A stretch of DNA of 64,000 bases from NCBI RefSeq assembly GCF_000019965.1, contig NC_010571.1:2117001-2181000 (forward strand), read 5' to 3'. The notes beneath the pieces are model-generated. The model made no database searches, had not been told where the DNA came from, and saw only the letters and a program-made list of their open reading frames with translations. Numbering within the stretch: position 1 is the stretch's first letter; each line of letters opens with the position of its first letter. Both the position numbers and the translations under genes were made by a program. The stretch comes from Opitutus terrae PB90-1. GTDB taxonomy: Bacteria; Verrucomicrobiota; Verrucomicrobiia; Opitutales; Opitutaceae. This document shows, piece after piece, positions 25,003 through 32,463 of this stretch.

Positions 25003-27278
25003 GCACGATCGCCGAACGACTGCGCGCGCAGAGTGGACCGATGACGAGCGAACTCGTCCAGCGGCCGAGTGACTTCGGCTTGGGCCGGCTGCCGTCGCGA
25101 CTGGCGCCGGCGGCGACGATCACCTCGGTGTGCGGGTTCTGCAGCACCGGATGCGGACTGAAGATCCACCTCAACGACCGCGGTGAGGCGATCAATCTCA
25201 CGGCAGACCCGGGCTATCCGGTGAACCTCGGGATGGCGTGTCCGAAAGGCTGGGAGGCGCTGACGCCGCTCGTCGCGACGGATCGGGCCACGACACCGTT
25301 GCTGCGCGACGACGCAAGCGGCCGGCTCGTGCCAGTTTCGTGGTCGGTCGCGCTCGCGGCGTTCGTGCAGCGGTTCCGTTCGATCCAAGAGCGCTCGGGC
25401 AAGGCGGCGGTCGCGGTGTTGAGTACGGGGCAGATCGTCACCGAGGAAATGGCGCTGCTCGGTGCACTGGCGAAGTTCGGGATGGGCGTGCGGCACCTCG
25501 ACTCCAACACGCGTCAGTGCATGGCGACGTCGCACGTCGCCTATAAGCAGGCGTTCGGATTCGACGCGCCGCCGTTCACCTACGCGGATCTCGAGGAGAG
25601 CGACGCGCTGATTTTCATTGGGGCGAACCCGTGCATCGCGCATCCGATCCTGTGGCAGCGCGTGACGATGAACCGGCGGAATCCGGACATCGTCGTGATC
25701 GATCCGCGGCGGACAGAAACCGCCGAGGCGGCGACCTTGCACGTACCGTTGCGGCCGAAAAGCGATCTCGTGCTGCTCTACGGGCTGGCGCGGCGGCTGA
25801 TCGAGCGCGGCGCGGTCGATCAGGCGTTTGGCGCGGCGCACACGAGCGGTTTCGAAGCGTTCGCCGAGTTCGTGGCCGAGTTCACCGTCGACCGGGTCGT
25901 GCGCGACACTGGTTTGCCGCGCGAGATGCTGGAGCGGCTGGTGGAGGTCATCGCGACGCGCGAGCGGGTGTCGTTCTGGTGGACAATGGGCGTGAACCAG
26001 AGTCACGAGGCGACGCGGACGGCGCAGGCGATCATCAACCTCGCGTTGATGACGGGAAACATCGGCCGGCCCGGCACGGGCGCGAACTCGATCACGGGTC
26101 AGTGCAACGCGATGGGTTCGCGGCTGTTTGGCAATGCGACGTCGCTGCTCGGCGGCTATGATTTTGCCCGGCGCGAGCATCGCGCGCACGTCGCGCGTGT
26201 GCTGCAGATCGATCCGGCGGTGATCCCCGAGGCGCCCGGGCTGGCCTACGATCAAATCCTGGACGCGATCGAACGCGGCGAGATTCGAGGGTTGTGGATC
26301 GTGGCCACGAACACTGCGCATTCGTGGATCGGCTCGCAGCGGTTCGCCGCGCTGCGTGAGCGGCTGGAGTTCCTCGTCGTGCAGGACATGTATGCGACCA
26401 CGGAGACCGCGCAGCTGGCCGACCTCGTGTTGCCGGCCGCGGGCTGGGGCGAGAAAGACGGCGTGATCATCAACAGCGAGCGCCGGCTCGGGCTGGTGCG
26501 AAAAGTGGCGCGCGCACCCGGCGAGGCGCTGAGTGATTTCGCGATTCTCAAGCTGATCGCGGAGGGTTGGGGCTGCGGAGAGATGTTCCGGCGCTGGAGT
26601 TCGCCGGCAGCCGTGTTTCAGATCTTGAAGGAGGTTTCGCGCGGTCAGCCGTGCGATTTTTCGGGGGTGCGAGACTACTGGCAGATCGAGGAGGAAGGTG
26701 GAATTCAGTGGCCGCGGCCGGACATGCGTGAAATGCCGAATGGCGAGTGCCGAGGGTCGACTGAAGAAGACACATTGGAGGGGAGCCATTCGACATTCGA
26801 CGATCGGCATTCTTCGTTTCATGAGCGCCGGCTGTTCGAAGACGGAAAGTTTTTCACCCAGGATGGGCGGGCGCGGTTTTTCTTCGAGGCGCCGCGGCCG
26901 ATGCCGGAGCCGCCGGACCCGGAGTATCCGTTCCTGCTCATGACAGGGCGCGGGTCCTCGGCGCAGTGGCACACGGGCACACGGACGAACAAGAGCGCGG
27001 TGCTGCGCAAGCTCGCGCCACAGCAGTTGTATGCCGAGATCAACCCCGCGGATGCGGCCCGGCTCGGCGTGGTGAGCGGTGGAATTGTGCGCGTCATCTC
27101 CCGGCGCGGGAGCTGCGAGGCGCTCGCTTTTGTGACGGCGACGGTGCAACGTGGGCACGTGTTTCTTCCCATGCACTTCGCCCCCGCGAACCGGTTGACG
27201 TTTCCCTCCTTCGATCCGCACTCGCGGCAACCCAGCTACAAGGCCGCGGCGGTGCGCATCGAGCCGCGGCCATGCTGA
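24999..27278 (+). CDS. nasA: Assimilatory nitrate reductase catalytic subunit (molybdopterin, 4Fe-4S)
   Basis: 759 residues from the ATG overlapping the stop of the upstream fusion (ATGA). The 4Fe-4S motif is [12 protein letters not shown] with the fourth Cys in GMACPKGW. Molybdopterin-binding stretches follow: [82 protein letters not shown], and a C-terminal dinucleotide-binding domain ([18 protein letters not shown]). No Tat signal, hence cytoplasmic. It reduces nitrate to nitrite. Residues about 578-606, between IQWPRPD and [19 protein letters not shown], are a Ser/His/Glu-rich insertion encoded by a heptamer tract. It lacks the C-terminal BFD-type extra Fe-S domain of some NasA enzymes, consistent with a separate Fe-S partner. 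Confidence 0.94.
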   Translation: MSTIAERLRAQSGPMTSELVQRPSDFGLGRLPSRLAPAATITSVCGFCSTGCGLKIHLNDRGEAINLTADPGYPVNLGMACPKGWEALTPLVATDRATTPLLRDDASGRLVPVSWSVALAAFVQRFRSIQERSGKAAVAVLSTGQIVTEEMALLGALAKFGMGVRHLDSNTRQCMATSHVAYKQAFGFDAPPFTYADLEESDALIFIGANPCIAHPILWQRVTMNRRNPDIVVIDPRRTETAEAATLHVPLRPKSDLVLLYGLARRLIERGAVDQAFGAAHTSGFEAFAEFVAEFTVDRVVRDTGLPREMLERLVEVIATRERVSFWWTMGVNQSHEATRTAQAIINLALMTGNIGRPGTGANSITGQCNAMGSRLFGNATSLLGGYDFARREHRAHVARVLQIDPAVIPEAPGLAYDQILDAIERGEIRGLWIVATNTAHSWIGSQRFAALRERLEFLVVQDMYATTETAQLADLVLPAAGWGEKDGVIINSERRLGLVRKVARAPGEALSDFAILKLIAEGWGCGEMFRRWSSPAAVFQILKEVSRGQPCDFSGVRDYWQIEEEGGIQWPRPDMREMPNGECRGSTEEDTLEGSHSTFDDRHSSFHERRLFEDGKFFTQDGRARFFFEAPRPMPEPPDPEYPFLLMTGRGSSAQWHTGTRTNKSAVLRKLAPQQLYAEINPADAARLGVVSGGIVRVISRRGSCEALAFVTATVQRGHVFLPMHFAPANRLTFPSFDPHSRQPSYKAAAVRIEPRPC
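26732..26814 (+). repeat. Heptamer tract with inverted ends inside nasA
   Basis: 7-mers AATGCCG, AATGGCG, AGTGCCG, AGGGTCG open the tract, and CATTCGA, CATTCGA, CGATCGG, CATTCTT close it. AATGCCGA (26732) and TCGGCATT (26804) are inverted repeats. It encodes a 27-residue stretch absent from the flanking conserved NasA motifs. Confidence 0.78.
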
Positions 27279-27733
27279 GGATCGAGCATATCTTCATCGC
27301 GGACGGGCACAGCTATTTCGGCCGGCACGGGCAGCCGGCCGCGGTGTTTCCGATCGTCGAAAGGAGCGAGGCCGAATGCGTGGCTGGTCGCGGACTGCGC
27401 GGCGACCGTTTTTTTGGTTACAAGGACGACTACAAGGGCCAGGTCACGCTGTTTGCCGCGGAGGTGTTCGAACAGCTGTGTGAGGAACTGAAACTGACCG
27501 CGGCGCAGCCGGCGGCGCTGCGTCGAAATCTGGTCGTGCGCGGAGGTGACTTGAACGCGCTGATCGGCGAGGAGTTCGAGCTGCAGGGCGTCCGGCTGGT
27601 CGGAGCAGAGGAATGCCGGCCGTGTTACTGGATGGACCAGGCGCTCGCGCCGGGAGCGGAGGCGTGGCTGAAGGGCCGGGGCGGATTGCGCTGTCGCGTG
27701 CTCACGAGCGGGTGGCTCCGGCGGGAGGCATGA
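27272..27733 (+). CDS. MOSC-domain protein
   Basis: 153 residues from the ATG at 27272, overlapping the nasA stop by 7 bases. The pattern [61 protein letters not shown] matches MOSC domains, with the conserved Cys in CRPCYWM. MOSC proteins handle sulfur for the molybdenum cofactor or form parts of Mo enzymes. It lies between nasA and mobA in one operon, so a role in NasA cofactor maturation is likely. The exact reaction is not known. Confidence 0.88.
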   Translation: MLRIEHIFIADGHSYFGRHGQPAAVFPIVERSEAECVAGRGLRGDRFFGYKDDYKGQVTLFAAEVFEQLCEELKLTAAQPAALRRNLVVRGGDLNALIGEEFELQGVRLVGAEECRPCYWMDQALAPGAEAWLKGRGGLRCRVLTSGWLRREA

Positions 27734-28338
27734 GCGCGAACGCGTCGGCGCTTGCGGGCGCGGTGCTGGCCGGGGGCGAGTCACGGCGGATGGGCCGCGA
27801 CAAGGCGAGGCTGCGGCTGCGCGGCGAAACGTTGGCGCAGCGGCAGGTGCGGGTGTTGCGCGAAGCGGGGGCGGAGCCGGTGGTGATCGTTCGCCGAGCG
27901 GAGCAACGGATGAGCGTGCGCGCGGTGGAGCAGGTTTGCGATGAATTCGTCGGGGCGGGTCCGCTCGCGGGCGTGCAGGCGGCGTTGAAAGCCGCGGCGG
28001 CAGCAGGTGCGCGTTGGATCGCGGTGCTCGCGGTCGACATGCCGGCGATCGAGGCGGCGTGGTTCGGCGACTTGAGGCGAGCGTGCCGGAAGGGGAAAGG
28101 AGCGGTGGTGCGGCACGCGGACGGATTCGAGCCGCTGGCGGCGATTTATCCGATCAACGCGCTCGCGACGGCGGAGCGACGGTTGCGGCGGGGGGAGCGA
28201 TCGATGCAGCGGTTCGTAGCGGCGTTGGTTCGGCAGCGGAAGATGCGAGTGGTCGCGTTGCCGGAAGAGGAGCGGTGGCGAGTGGCGAATTGGAATCGGC
28301 CGGAGGATCGAGACCGCGAACGCAGAAAGCACGCCTGA
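27730..28338 (+). CDS. mobA: Molybdenum cofactor guanylyltransferase
   Basis: 202 residues from the ATG at 27730 (ATGA overlap with the MOSC gene). The nucleotidyltransferase signature AGAVLAGGESRRMGRDKARLRL is at the N-terminus, followed by DEFVGAGPLAGVQAAL, AVLAVDMPAIEA with the metal-binding Asp, and EPLAAIYP. MobA links GMP to Mo-molybdopterin, making the bis-MGD cofactor needed by NasA. It is the last gene of the nitrate operon; the downstream 130 bases hold repeats and then an insertion sequence. Confidence 0.92.
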   Translation: MSANASALAGAVLAGGESRRMGRDKARLRLRGETLAQRQVRVLREAGAEPVVIVRRAEQRMSVRAVEQVCDEFVGAGPLAGVQAALKAAAAAGARWIAVLAVDMPAIEAAWFGDLRRACRKGKGAVVRHADGFEPLAAIYPINALATAERRLRRGERSMQRFVAALVRQRKMRVVALPEEERWRVANWNRPEDRDRERRKHA

Positions 28339-28387
28339 GTGTCTGCAGTGCTGTAGCCCTGAGCCGGGCGGCCGGGAACCCCTCCTT

Positions 28388-28411
28388 CGCTAAAGCTACG
28401 GAGGGCAGGCC
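28388..28411. repeat. Small imperfect palindrome downstream of mobA
   Basis: CCTCCTTCGCT AA AGCTACGGAGG-type hairpin, followed by GCAGGC. Intergenic, between mobA and the insertion sequence. It may act at the operon end, but has no T-run. Confidence 0.6.
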
Positions 28412-28468
28412 GAACCCGGTTGCAGCAGCGCGGGCGAGAGGCACAGTGCCACATATTCGTTTACACTT

Positions 28469-29776
28469 AGTGCCATAAATCCGCTGACACTTTTTCTGGG
28501 GTGCGATGCCCTGGAAGATCAAAACGGCGGAGCAGCAGCGTCAGGCTCTCGCTCGGGAGATGACGCGAGGCACGGTGTCGGTGACCGCGTTGTGCGCGCG
28601 GTTTGGCGTGAGCCGCACGACCGCTTACAAGTGGGCGGCGAGGTATGTGGCTCAGGGGGTAAACGGGCTGGTTGCGCGACAACCGGGCCGCCCCAAACAG
28701 GTGAGCCAGGCGTTGGCGCGGTGGCACGCGCGCGTGTTGCTCGCGCGTCAGGCGCGGCCCAGTTGGGGTGCGCCCAAGTTGCGGTGGTGGCTCGAGCGGA
28801 CGCATCCCGGCGAGCGAGTGCCGTGTAGCCGGACGCTCCACCGGTGGCTGGTAGCCGCCGGTCGCGTGCACCAGCGACGTCGCAAGCTTAGAGCCGGACC
28901 GGGGCGGCCCGCCACCGTGCTCGCCGAGCGAGTGAACGCGGTCTGGACCGCGGACTTCAAGGGAGACTTTTACACCAAAGACGGAGCGTGGATCTTGGCT
29001 TTAACGGTGCGCGATCTGTACAGCCGCTTCATGCTTACGGCCCATCCCGTGCCCCGGCAGAGCGAGCCGGTGGTCCGCCGCGTGTTCGCGCGGCTGTTCC
29101 GCCGCTTCGGCGTGCCGCAGGCGATTCGGGTTGACCGCGGCACGCCGTTTTGCGGCAGCGGGCCGTATGGCCTGACCGCGCTGAGCCTATGGTGGCAGCG
29201 GCTGGGCATCGAAGTGCAGTTTGTCAGCCGCAAACGCCGCCTCGACAACAACGCTCACGAGCAGATGCACCGCATGCTCAAGGCCGAGGCCGCCACGCCC
29301 GTGTCCCGCTCCTACGGCGCGCAAGTCCGACGCCTGCAGCGCTGGTGCGGCCGGTACAACCACGACCGTCCGCATGAGGGTTTGGCCGGACGCACTCCGG
29401 CCAGCCTCTACCGCCCGAGCACCCGGCTGCTGCCCCGACTCGTGCCGCCACAGTACCCGCTCGGCTGCGTCACTCGCCGGGTCAGGCCTCACGGCTACGT
29501 GAAGCTGGACGGCAGCCATCGCCACATCGGTCGGGCCTTCGTTGGCCTGACCGTGGCGTTCACCCCTTACCGGCAGCTTTACCGCGTACACTTCGATTCC
29601 CTCCTGCTGGGCACGATCGACCCGCGGCTAACCAGATCCGGCCTCGTCCCCGTTCGTAGGTTCAGGTGAGGGAGGGGCTGCGCCCCTCCCTCAACCCTCC
29701 CCAAGCCTCATGGCTTCCTCTTCAAGACAAACGAACCCGGCTTGGTGCGAAAAAGTGTAAGCGGATTTATGTCACT
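28469..29776 (+). mobile_element. IS481-like insertion sequence, about 1.3 kb
   Basis: 28-bp terminal inverted repeats: 28469-28496 begins AGTGCCATAAATCCGCTGAC, and the complement of 29749-29776 begins AGTGACATAAATCCGCTTAC; two mismatches overall. It encloses one transposase gene. Directly outside the left end, 28445-28468 is a second, degenerate copy of the terminal sequence (19 of 24 bases match), so the left end is doubled. No clear target duplication is recognisable. Confidence 0.88.
28506..29669 (+). CDS. IS481-family transposase (DDE integrase core)
   Basis: 387 residues. An N-terminal helix-turn-helix (SVTALCARFGVSRTTAYKWAARY) and the linker GRPK are followed by an rve integrase core. 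The first catalytic Asp is in VWTADFKGDF, the second in IRVDRGTPF, and the Glu lies in NNAHEQMHRMLK. RYNHDRPHEGLAGRTPASLY is typical of IS481 transposases. The frame is intact and bounded by matching inverted repeats, so it may be active. It starts 10 bases inside the left terminal repeat. Confidence 0.93.
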   Translation: MPWKIKTAEQQRQALAREMTRGTVSVTALCARFGVSRTTAYKWAARYVAQGVNGLVARQPGRPKQVSQALARWHARVLLARQARPSWGAPKLRWWLERTHPGERVPCSRTLHRWLVAAGRVHQRRRKLRAGPGRPATVLAERVNAVWTADFKGDFYTKDGAWILALTVRDLYSRFMLTAHPVPRQSEPVVRRVFARLFRRFGVPQAIRVDRGTPFCGSGPYGLTALSLWWQRLGIEVQFVSRKRRLDNNAHEQMHRMLKAEAATPVSRSYGAQVRRLQRWCGRYNHDRPHEGLAGRTPASLYRPSTRLLPRLVPPQYPLGCVTRRVRPHGYVKLDGSHRHIGRAFVGLTVAFTPYRQLYRVHFDSLLLGTIDPRLTRSGLVPVRRFR

Positions 29777-29805
29777 CCACCAGACGCCCGCGCTCCCAGG
29801 AGAGA

Positions 29806-32277
29806 TCACCCGAGCGTTGCGACGACCTTGGTGCCGTCGGTCAGGCGGTCGAGCGGGGCGAGATTGCCGTCGATTTTTTTGCCGTTGATGACGAGCGAGC
29901 CGACGCCTTTCGAAACGCCGTTCGGATTCTTCACTTCAATCCTGATCGTTTTGCCACGGAACACGCGGGTCATCGTGAAGCCCGGCCACGATCTCGGAAT
30001 GCAGGGATCGATCCGCAACCCATCGAGCTCGGGCCGGACGCCGAGGATCCACTGCAGCGCGGTGTGATGACTCCACGACGCGGTGCCGGAGAGCCACGGC
30101 ACGCGCGACTTGCCGGCGTTGCGATTGCAGGTGGCGTAGGTCGTCTGGCAGTGGACGTAGGGCTCGATCTCGCGCAGCTCCGCACGGGTGTTGTAGGCCG
30201 CGGGCATGAATGCGCGGTAGTAGTCGTAAGCCTGGTCGCCGTTGCCGAGCATCGCCTCCGCGATCACCGCCCAGCTCTGCGTGTGGCAAAAGATGCCGGC
30301 GTTTTCCTTGATGCCGTGATTATAGATCACTCCGCCCATGACCGTGGGCGGCGTGTGCGTGAACGGCGGCGCGCTTAGCATGATGCCGTAGGGCGTGGCG
30401 AGATCCCGCTTCAGCGCGTCCATGCACTTTCGGCCCTGCTCTGGCGTAGCGGCTCCGGACATGACGGCCCAGACTTGCGTGTTGATGTAGATCTTGCCTT
30501 CGCTCTCGGTTTTCGAGCCATAGCGATAGCCGTCTTCGCCGATCGCCCAGAGGAACCATTCGCCGTCCCACGCGGCCTTCTGGATCGCGGCTTCGAGCCG
30601 GGTGAGCTCGGTGCGGGCCCAGGCGGCTTCGGCGAGGTAAGAAGAAGGCGCTGGAGCCGCGGCGTCCTCGCCGTGGTCAGGCGGACGCGACGAGGGCGTC
30701 GCGTCTCCAGGGCAGTAGACGGCGTGAAGCTTCTCCGCGATGGTGGCGTAGGTCGCGAGGCCGAAGCGGAGCTGTTCGGCAACCATCACCGACTCGCCGT
30801 TGTAGCCCATCTTCACGCAGTCGTTCCAATCGGCGTGCAGTCCGCAGGGGAGTCCGTTCTTGCCAGAACGCTCGAGGTTGAACTCCAGCGCGCGCCGCAG
30901 GTGACCGAGCACGGTCGCTTCGCCCTGATCGGCATAGGGAAGAACTTTTCTGTAGAAATCGAGATCGCCGGTTTCGGCGACGTAGTCGGGAATCGCATTG
31001 AAAAACCACTGGCAATCGTCGGAGCGATATTCCTCGCGTTTCGGCGGCGGCATTGTACCGGGCTGGTGGCTGAAGGGAGCGACGACGGGCATCGCGCCGC
31101 CATTGGACACCTGACCGGTGAGCATCAGCTCGAGCCGCTCGCGGATTTGTTCGCGCAGCATCGGCATCGCGCCGAGGAAATCCTGCACGGTATCGCGGAA
31201 CCCGAGACCGTCGCGTTCGCCGTTGTAGATGAGCGAGGCGTGCCGCGACCAGGTGTAGGTGATCAGCGCGTTGTAGGCGCCCCACGTGTTGGCCATCGCG
31301 TCGAACTCGGCATCGGGCGTCTTGACCTTCACGGCGCCGAGCAGGCTGTGCCAGTGTTGCTTCAGCTTCTGGAGCTCGGCTTCGCAGCGTTCCGGCGTGC
31401 CGAACTCGGCGCGGGCGGCGTAGCCGTGCGACTCCGGCGTGCCGAGCCCGAGCATCGCGATCAGCTCGCGCGTCTCGCCGGGTTGAAGCGTGATTTCCGT
31501 CTGCAGCGTGCCGATCGCATTCTCGCCTTCGGCGAGGAAGTTTGAGCACCGGCCTTCGATCACGGCCTGCGGATTGGCGTAGGTGTGGTAGACCGAGCCG
31601 AGGAAACGTTCCCGGACGGTCTCGTAGCCGATGAGTGGCGCGCCGACGAGCGTCATCCAGAGCCGGTGGCACCCCATCAGGTTTTGCGGATCGAACGCGT
31701 GATACGGATGCACCGCCATGCCGAGCATCTCCTGGTCGACGGTGGCTTTGGTGATGAACTGCGAATACTGGAGATTCGTGAGGTCGTTAGGCATGTGCCA
31801 CGGGCTCGCCATCTCGCAATAGGTGAAGAGCGCGAGCGTGCGCGGCTGCTTCGACTTGTTGGTCACCTTCAGCCGCCAGTATTCGAACGCCTGACCGAGC
31901 GGGACGAAGTAGGTGCTCTCCGTTTCGATCGCGGAGTAGCGCGAGGTGATGATCGTGTAGGCGGTGCCATGCCGGCAGGTGCTCTTGTATTTGGAAAGCG
32001 GTTTCCCGACCGGCTGCCACGACGAGGACCAGAAGTCGCCGGTCACCTGGTCGCGCAGGTAAAAGTAGCGGCCGGGCTGGTCCATCGGGACCGAGTTCGA
32101 GCGGAGCCGGAGGAAGCGGCTCGAGAGCGCGCTCTTGTAGAACGAGTAACCGCCGGCGTTGTTGGTGATGATGGCGCCGTAGTCGAGCGAGCCGAGATAG
32201 TTGCTCCACGGACGCGGGGTGTTCGGGCGCGTGATGACGTATTCCTTGGCGCGATCGTCGAAATGGCCGAATTGCAT
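29806..32277 (-). CDS. GH94 family glycoside phosphorylase, specificity unclear
   Basis: 823 residues from MQFGHFDDRAKEYVITRPNTPRPWSNYLG at 32277. It aligns along its length with GH94 enzymes (NNAGGYSFYKSA, GRYFYLRDQVTGDFWSSSWQPV, GLGFRDTVQDFLG, the catalytic region GLHADWNDCVKMG, KENAGIFCHTQSW, and the end FRGKTIRIEVKNPNGVSKGV). GH94 enzymes split beta-glucosides with phosphate to give sugar 1-phosphates. WNDCVKMGYNGESVMVAEQ differs from the WNDCLNLN of cellobiose phosphorylases, so the substrate is probably another disaccharide (chitobiose-, laminaribiose- or cellobionate-like). A family C palindrome adds about 20 residues near 523-543 (PGDATPSSRPPDHGEDAAAPA). Confidence 0.88.
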   Translation of the reverse strand: MQFGHFDDRAKEYVITRPNTPRPWSNYLGSLDYGAIITNNAGGYSFYKSALSSRFLRLRSNSVPMDQPGRYFYLRDQVTGDFWSSSWQPVGKPLSKYKSTCRHGTAYTIITSRYSAIETESTYFVPLGQAFEYWRLKVTNKSKQPRTLALFTYCEMASPWHMPNDLTNLQYSQFITKATVDQEMLGMAVHPYHAFDPQNLMGCHRLWMTLVGAPLIGYETVRERFLGSVYHTYANPQAVIEGRCSNFLAEGENAIGTLQTEITLQPGETRELIAMLGLGTPESHGYAARAEFGTPERCEAELQKLKQHWHSLLGAVKVKTPDAEFDAMANTWGAYNALITYTWSRHASLIYNGERDGLGFRDTVQDFLGAMPMLREQIRERLELMLTGQVSNGGAMPVVAPFSHQPGTMPPPKREEYRSDDCQWFFNAIPDYVAETGDLDFYRKVLPYADQGEATVLGHLRRALEFNLERSGKNGLPCGLHADWNDCVKMGYNGESVMVAEQLRFGLATYATIAEKLHAVYCPGDATPSSRPPDHGEDAAAPAPSSYLAEAAWARTELTRLEAAIQKAAWDGEWFLWAIGEDGYRYGSKTESEGKIYINTQVWAVMSGAATPEQGRKCMDALKRDLATPYGIMLSAPPFTHTPPTVMGGVIYNHGIKENAGIFCHTQSWAVIAEAMLGNGDQAYDYYRAFMPAAYNTRAELREIEPYVHCQTTYATCNRNAGKSRVPWLSGTASWSHHTALQWILGVRPELDGLRIDPCIPRSWPGFTMTRVFRGKTIRIEVKNPNGVSKGVGSLVINGKKIDGNLAPLDRLTDGTKVVATLG
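30651..30710 (-). repeat. Family C inverted repeat inside the GH94 gene
   Basis: Arms CTGGAGCCGCGGCGTCCTCG (30651-30670) and CGAGGGCGTCGCGTCTCCAG (30691-30710). On the coding strand it reads GDATPSS and EDAAAPA in a loop ahead of the helix LAEAAWARTELTRLEAAI. It is related to 21752-21817 and 19310-19369. Confidence 0.8.
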
Positions 32278-32334
32278 GGGAAGAGAGGCTGGAGAGGAGA
32301 TGAAGCGGAGGCGAGCAGACGAAGCTGGTGAGGC

Positions 32335-32458
32335 GGTAGGGCGCAGGCTGCTGCGCCCGAGGGGACACTCGGAAGGAAAAGGGCGCAGCAAGCCTGCGCC
32401 GCGACAAACGGAGCGGACGGCTCGGACCTTCGACCGGCTCGGGTCTGACGAGCCGTCG
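32335..32458. repeat. Composite palindromic sequence between the two GH94 genes
   Basis: GGCGCAGGCTGCTGCGCC (about 32339-32356) is complemented by GGCGCAGCAAGCCTGCGCC about 30 bases later. A second hairpin pair, GACGGCTCG / CGAGCCGTC, spans about 32418-32458. It fills almost the whole intergenic space, so no independent promoter is obvious. Confidence 0.7.
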
Positions 32459-32463
32459 CTACC

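Noticed and set aside
24552-27230. 892-codon minus-strand open frame opposite nasA
   Set aside because: His/Arg-rich with no domain; nasA on the plus strand has complete catalytic motifs and operon overlaps.
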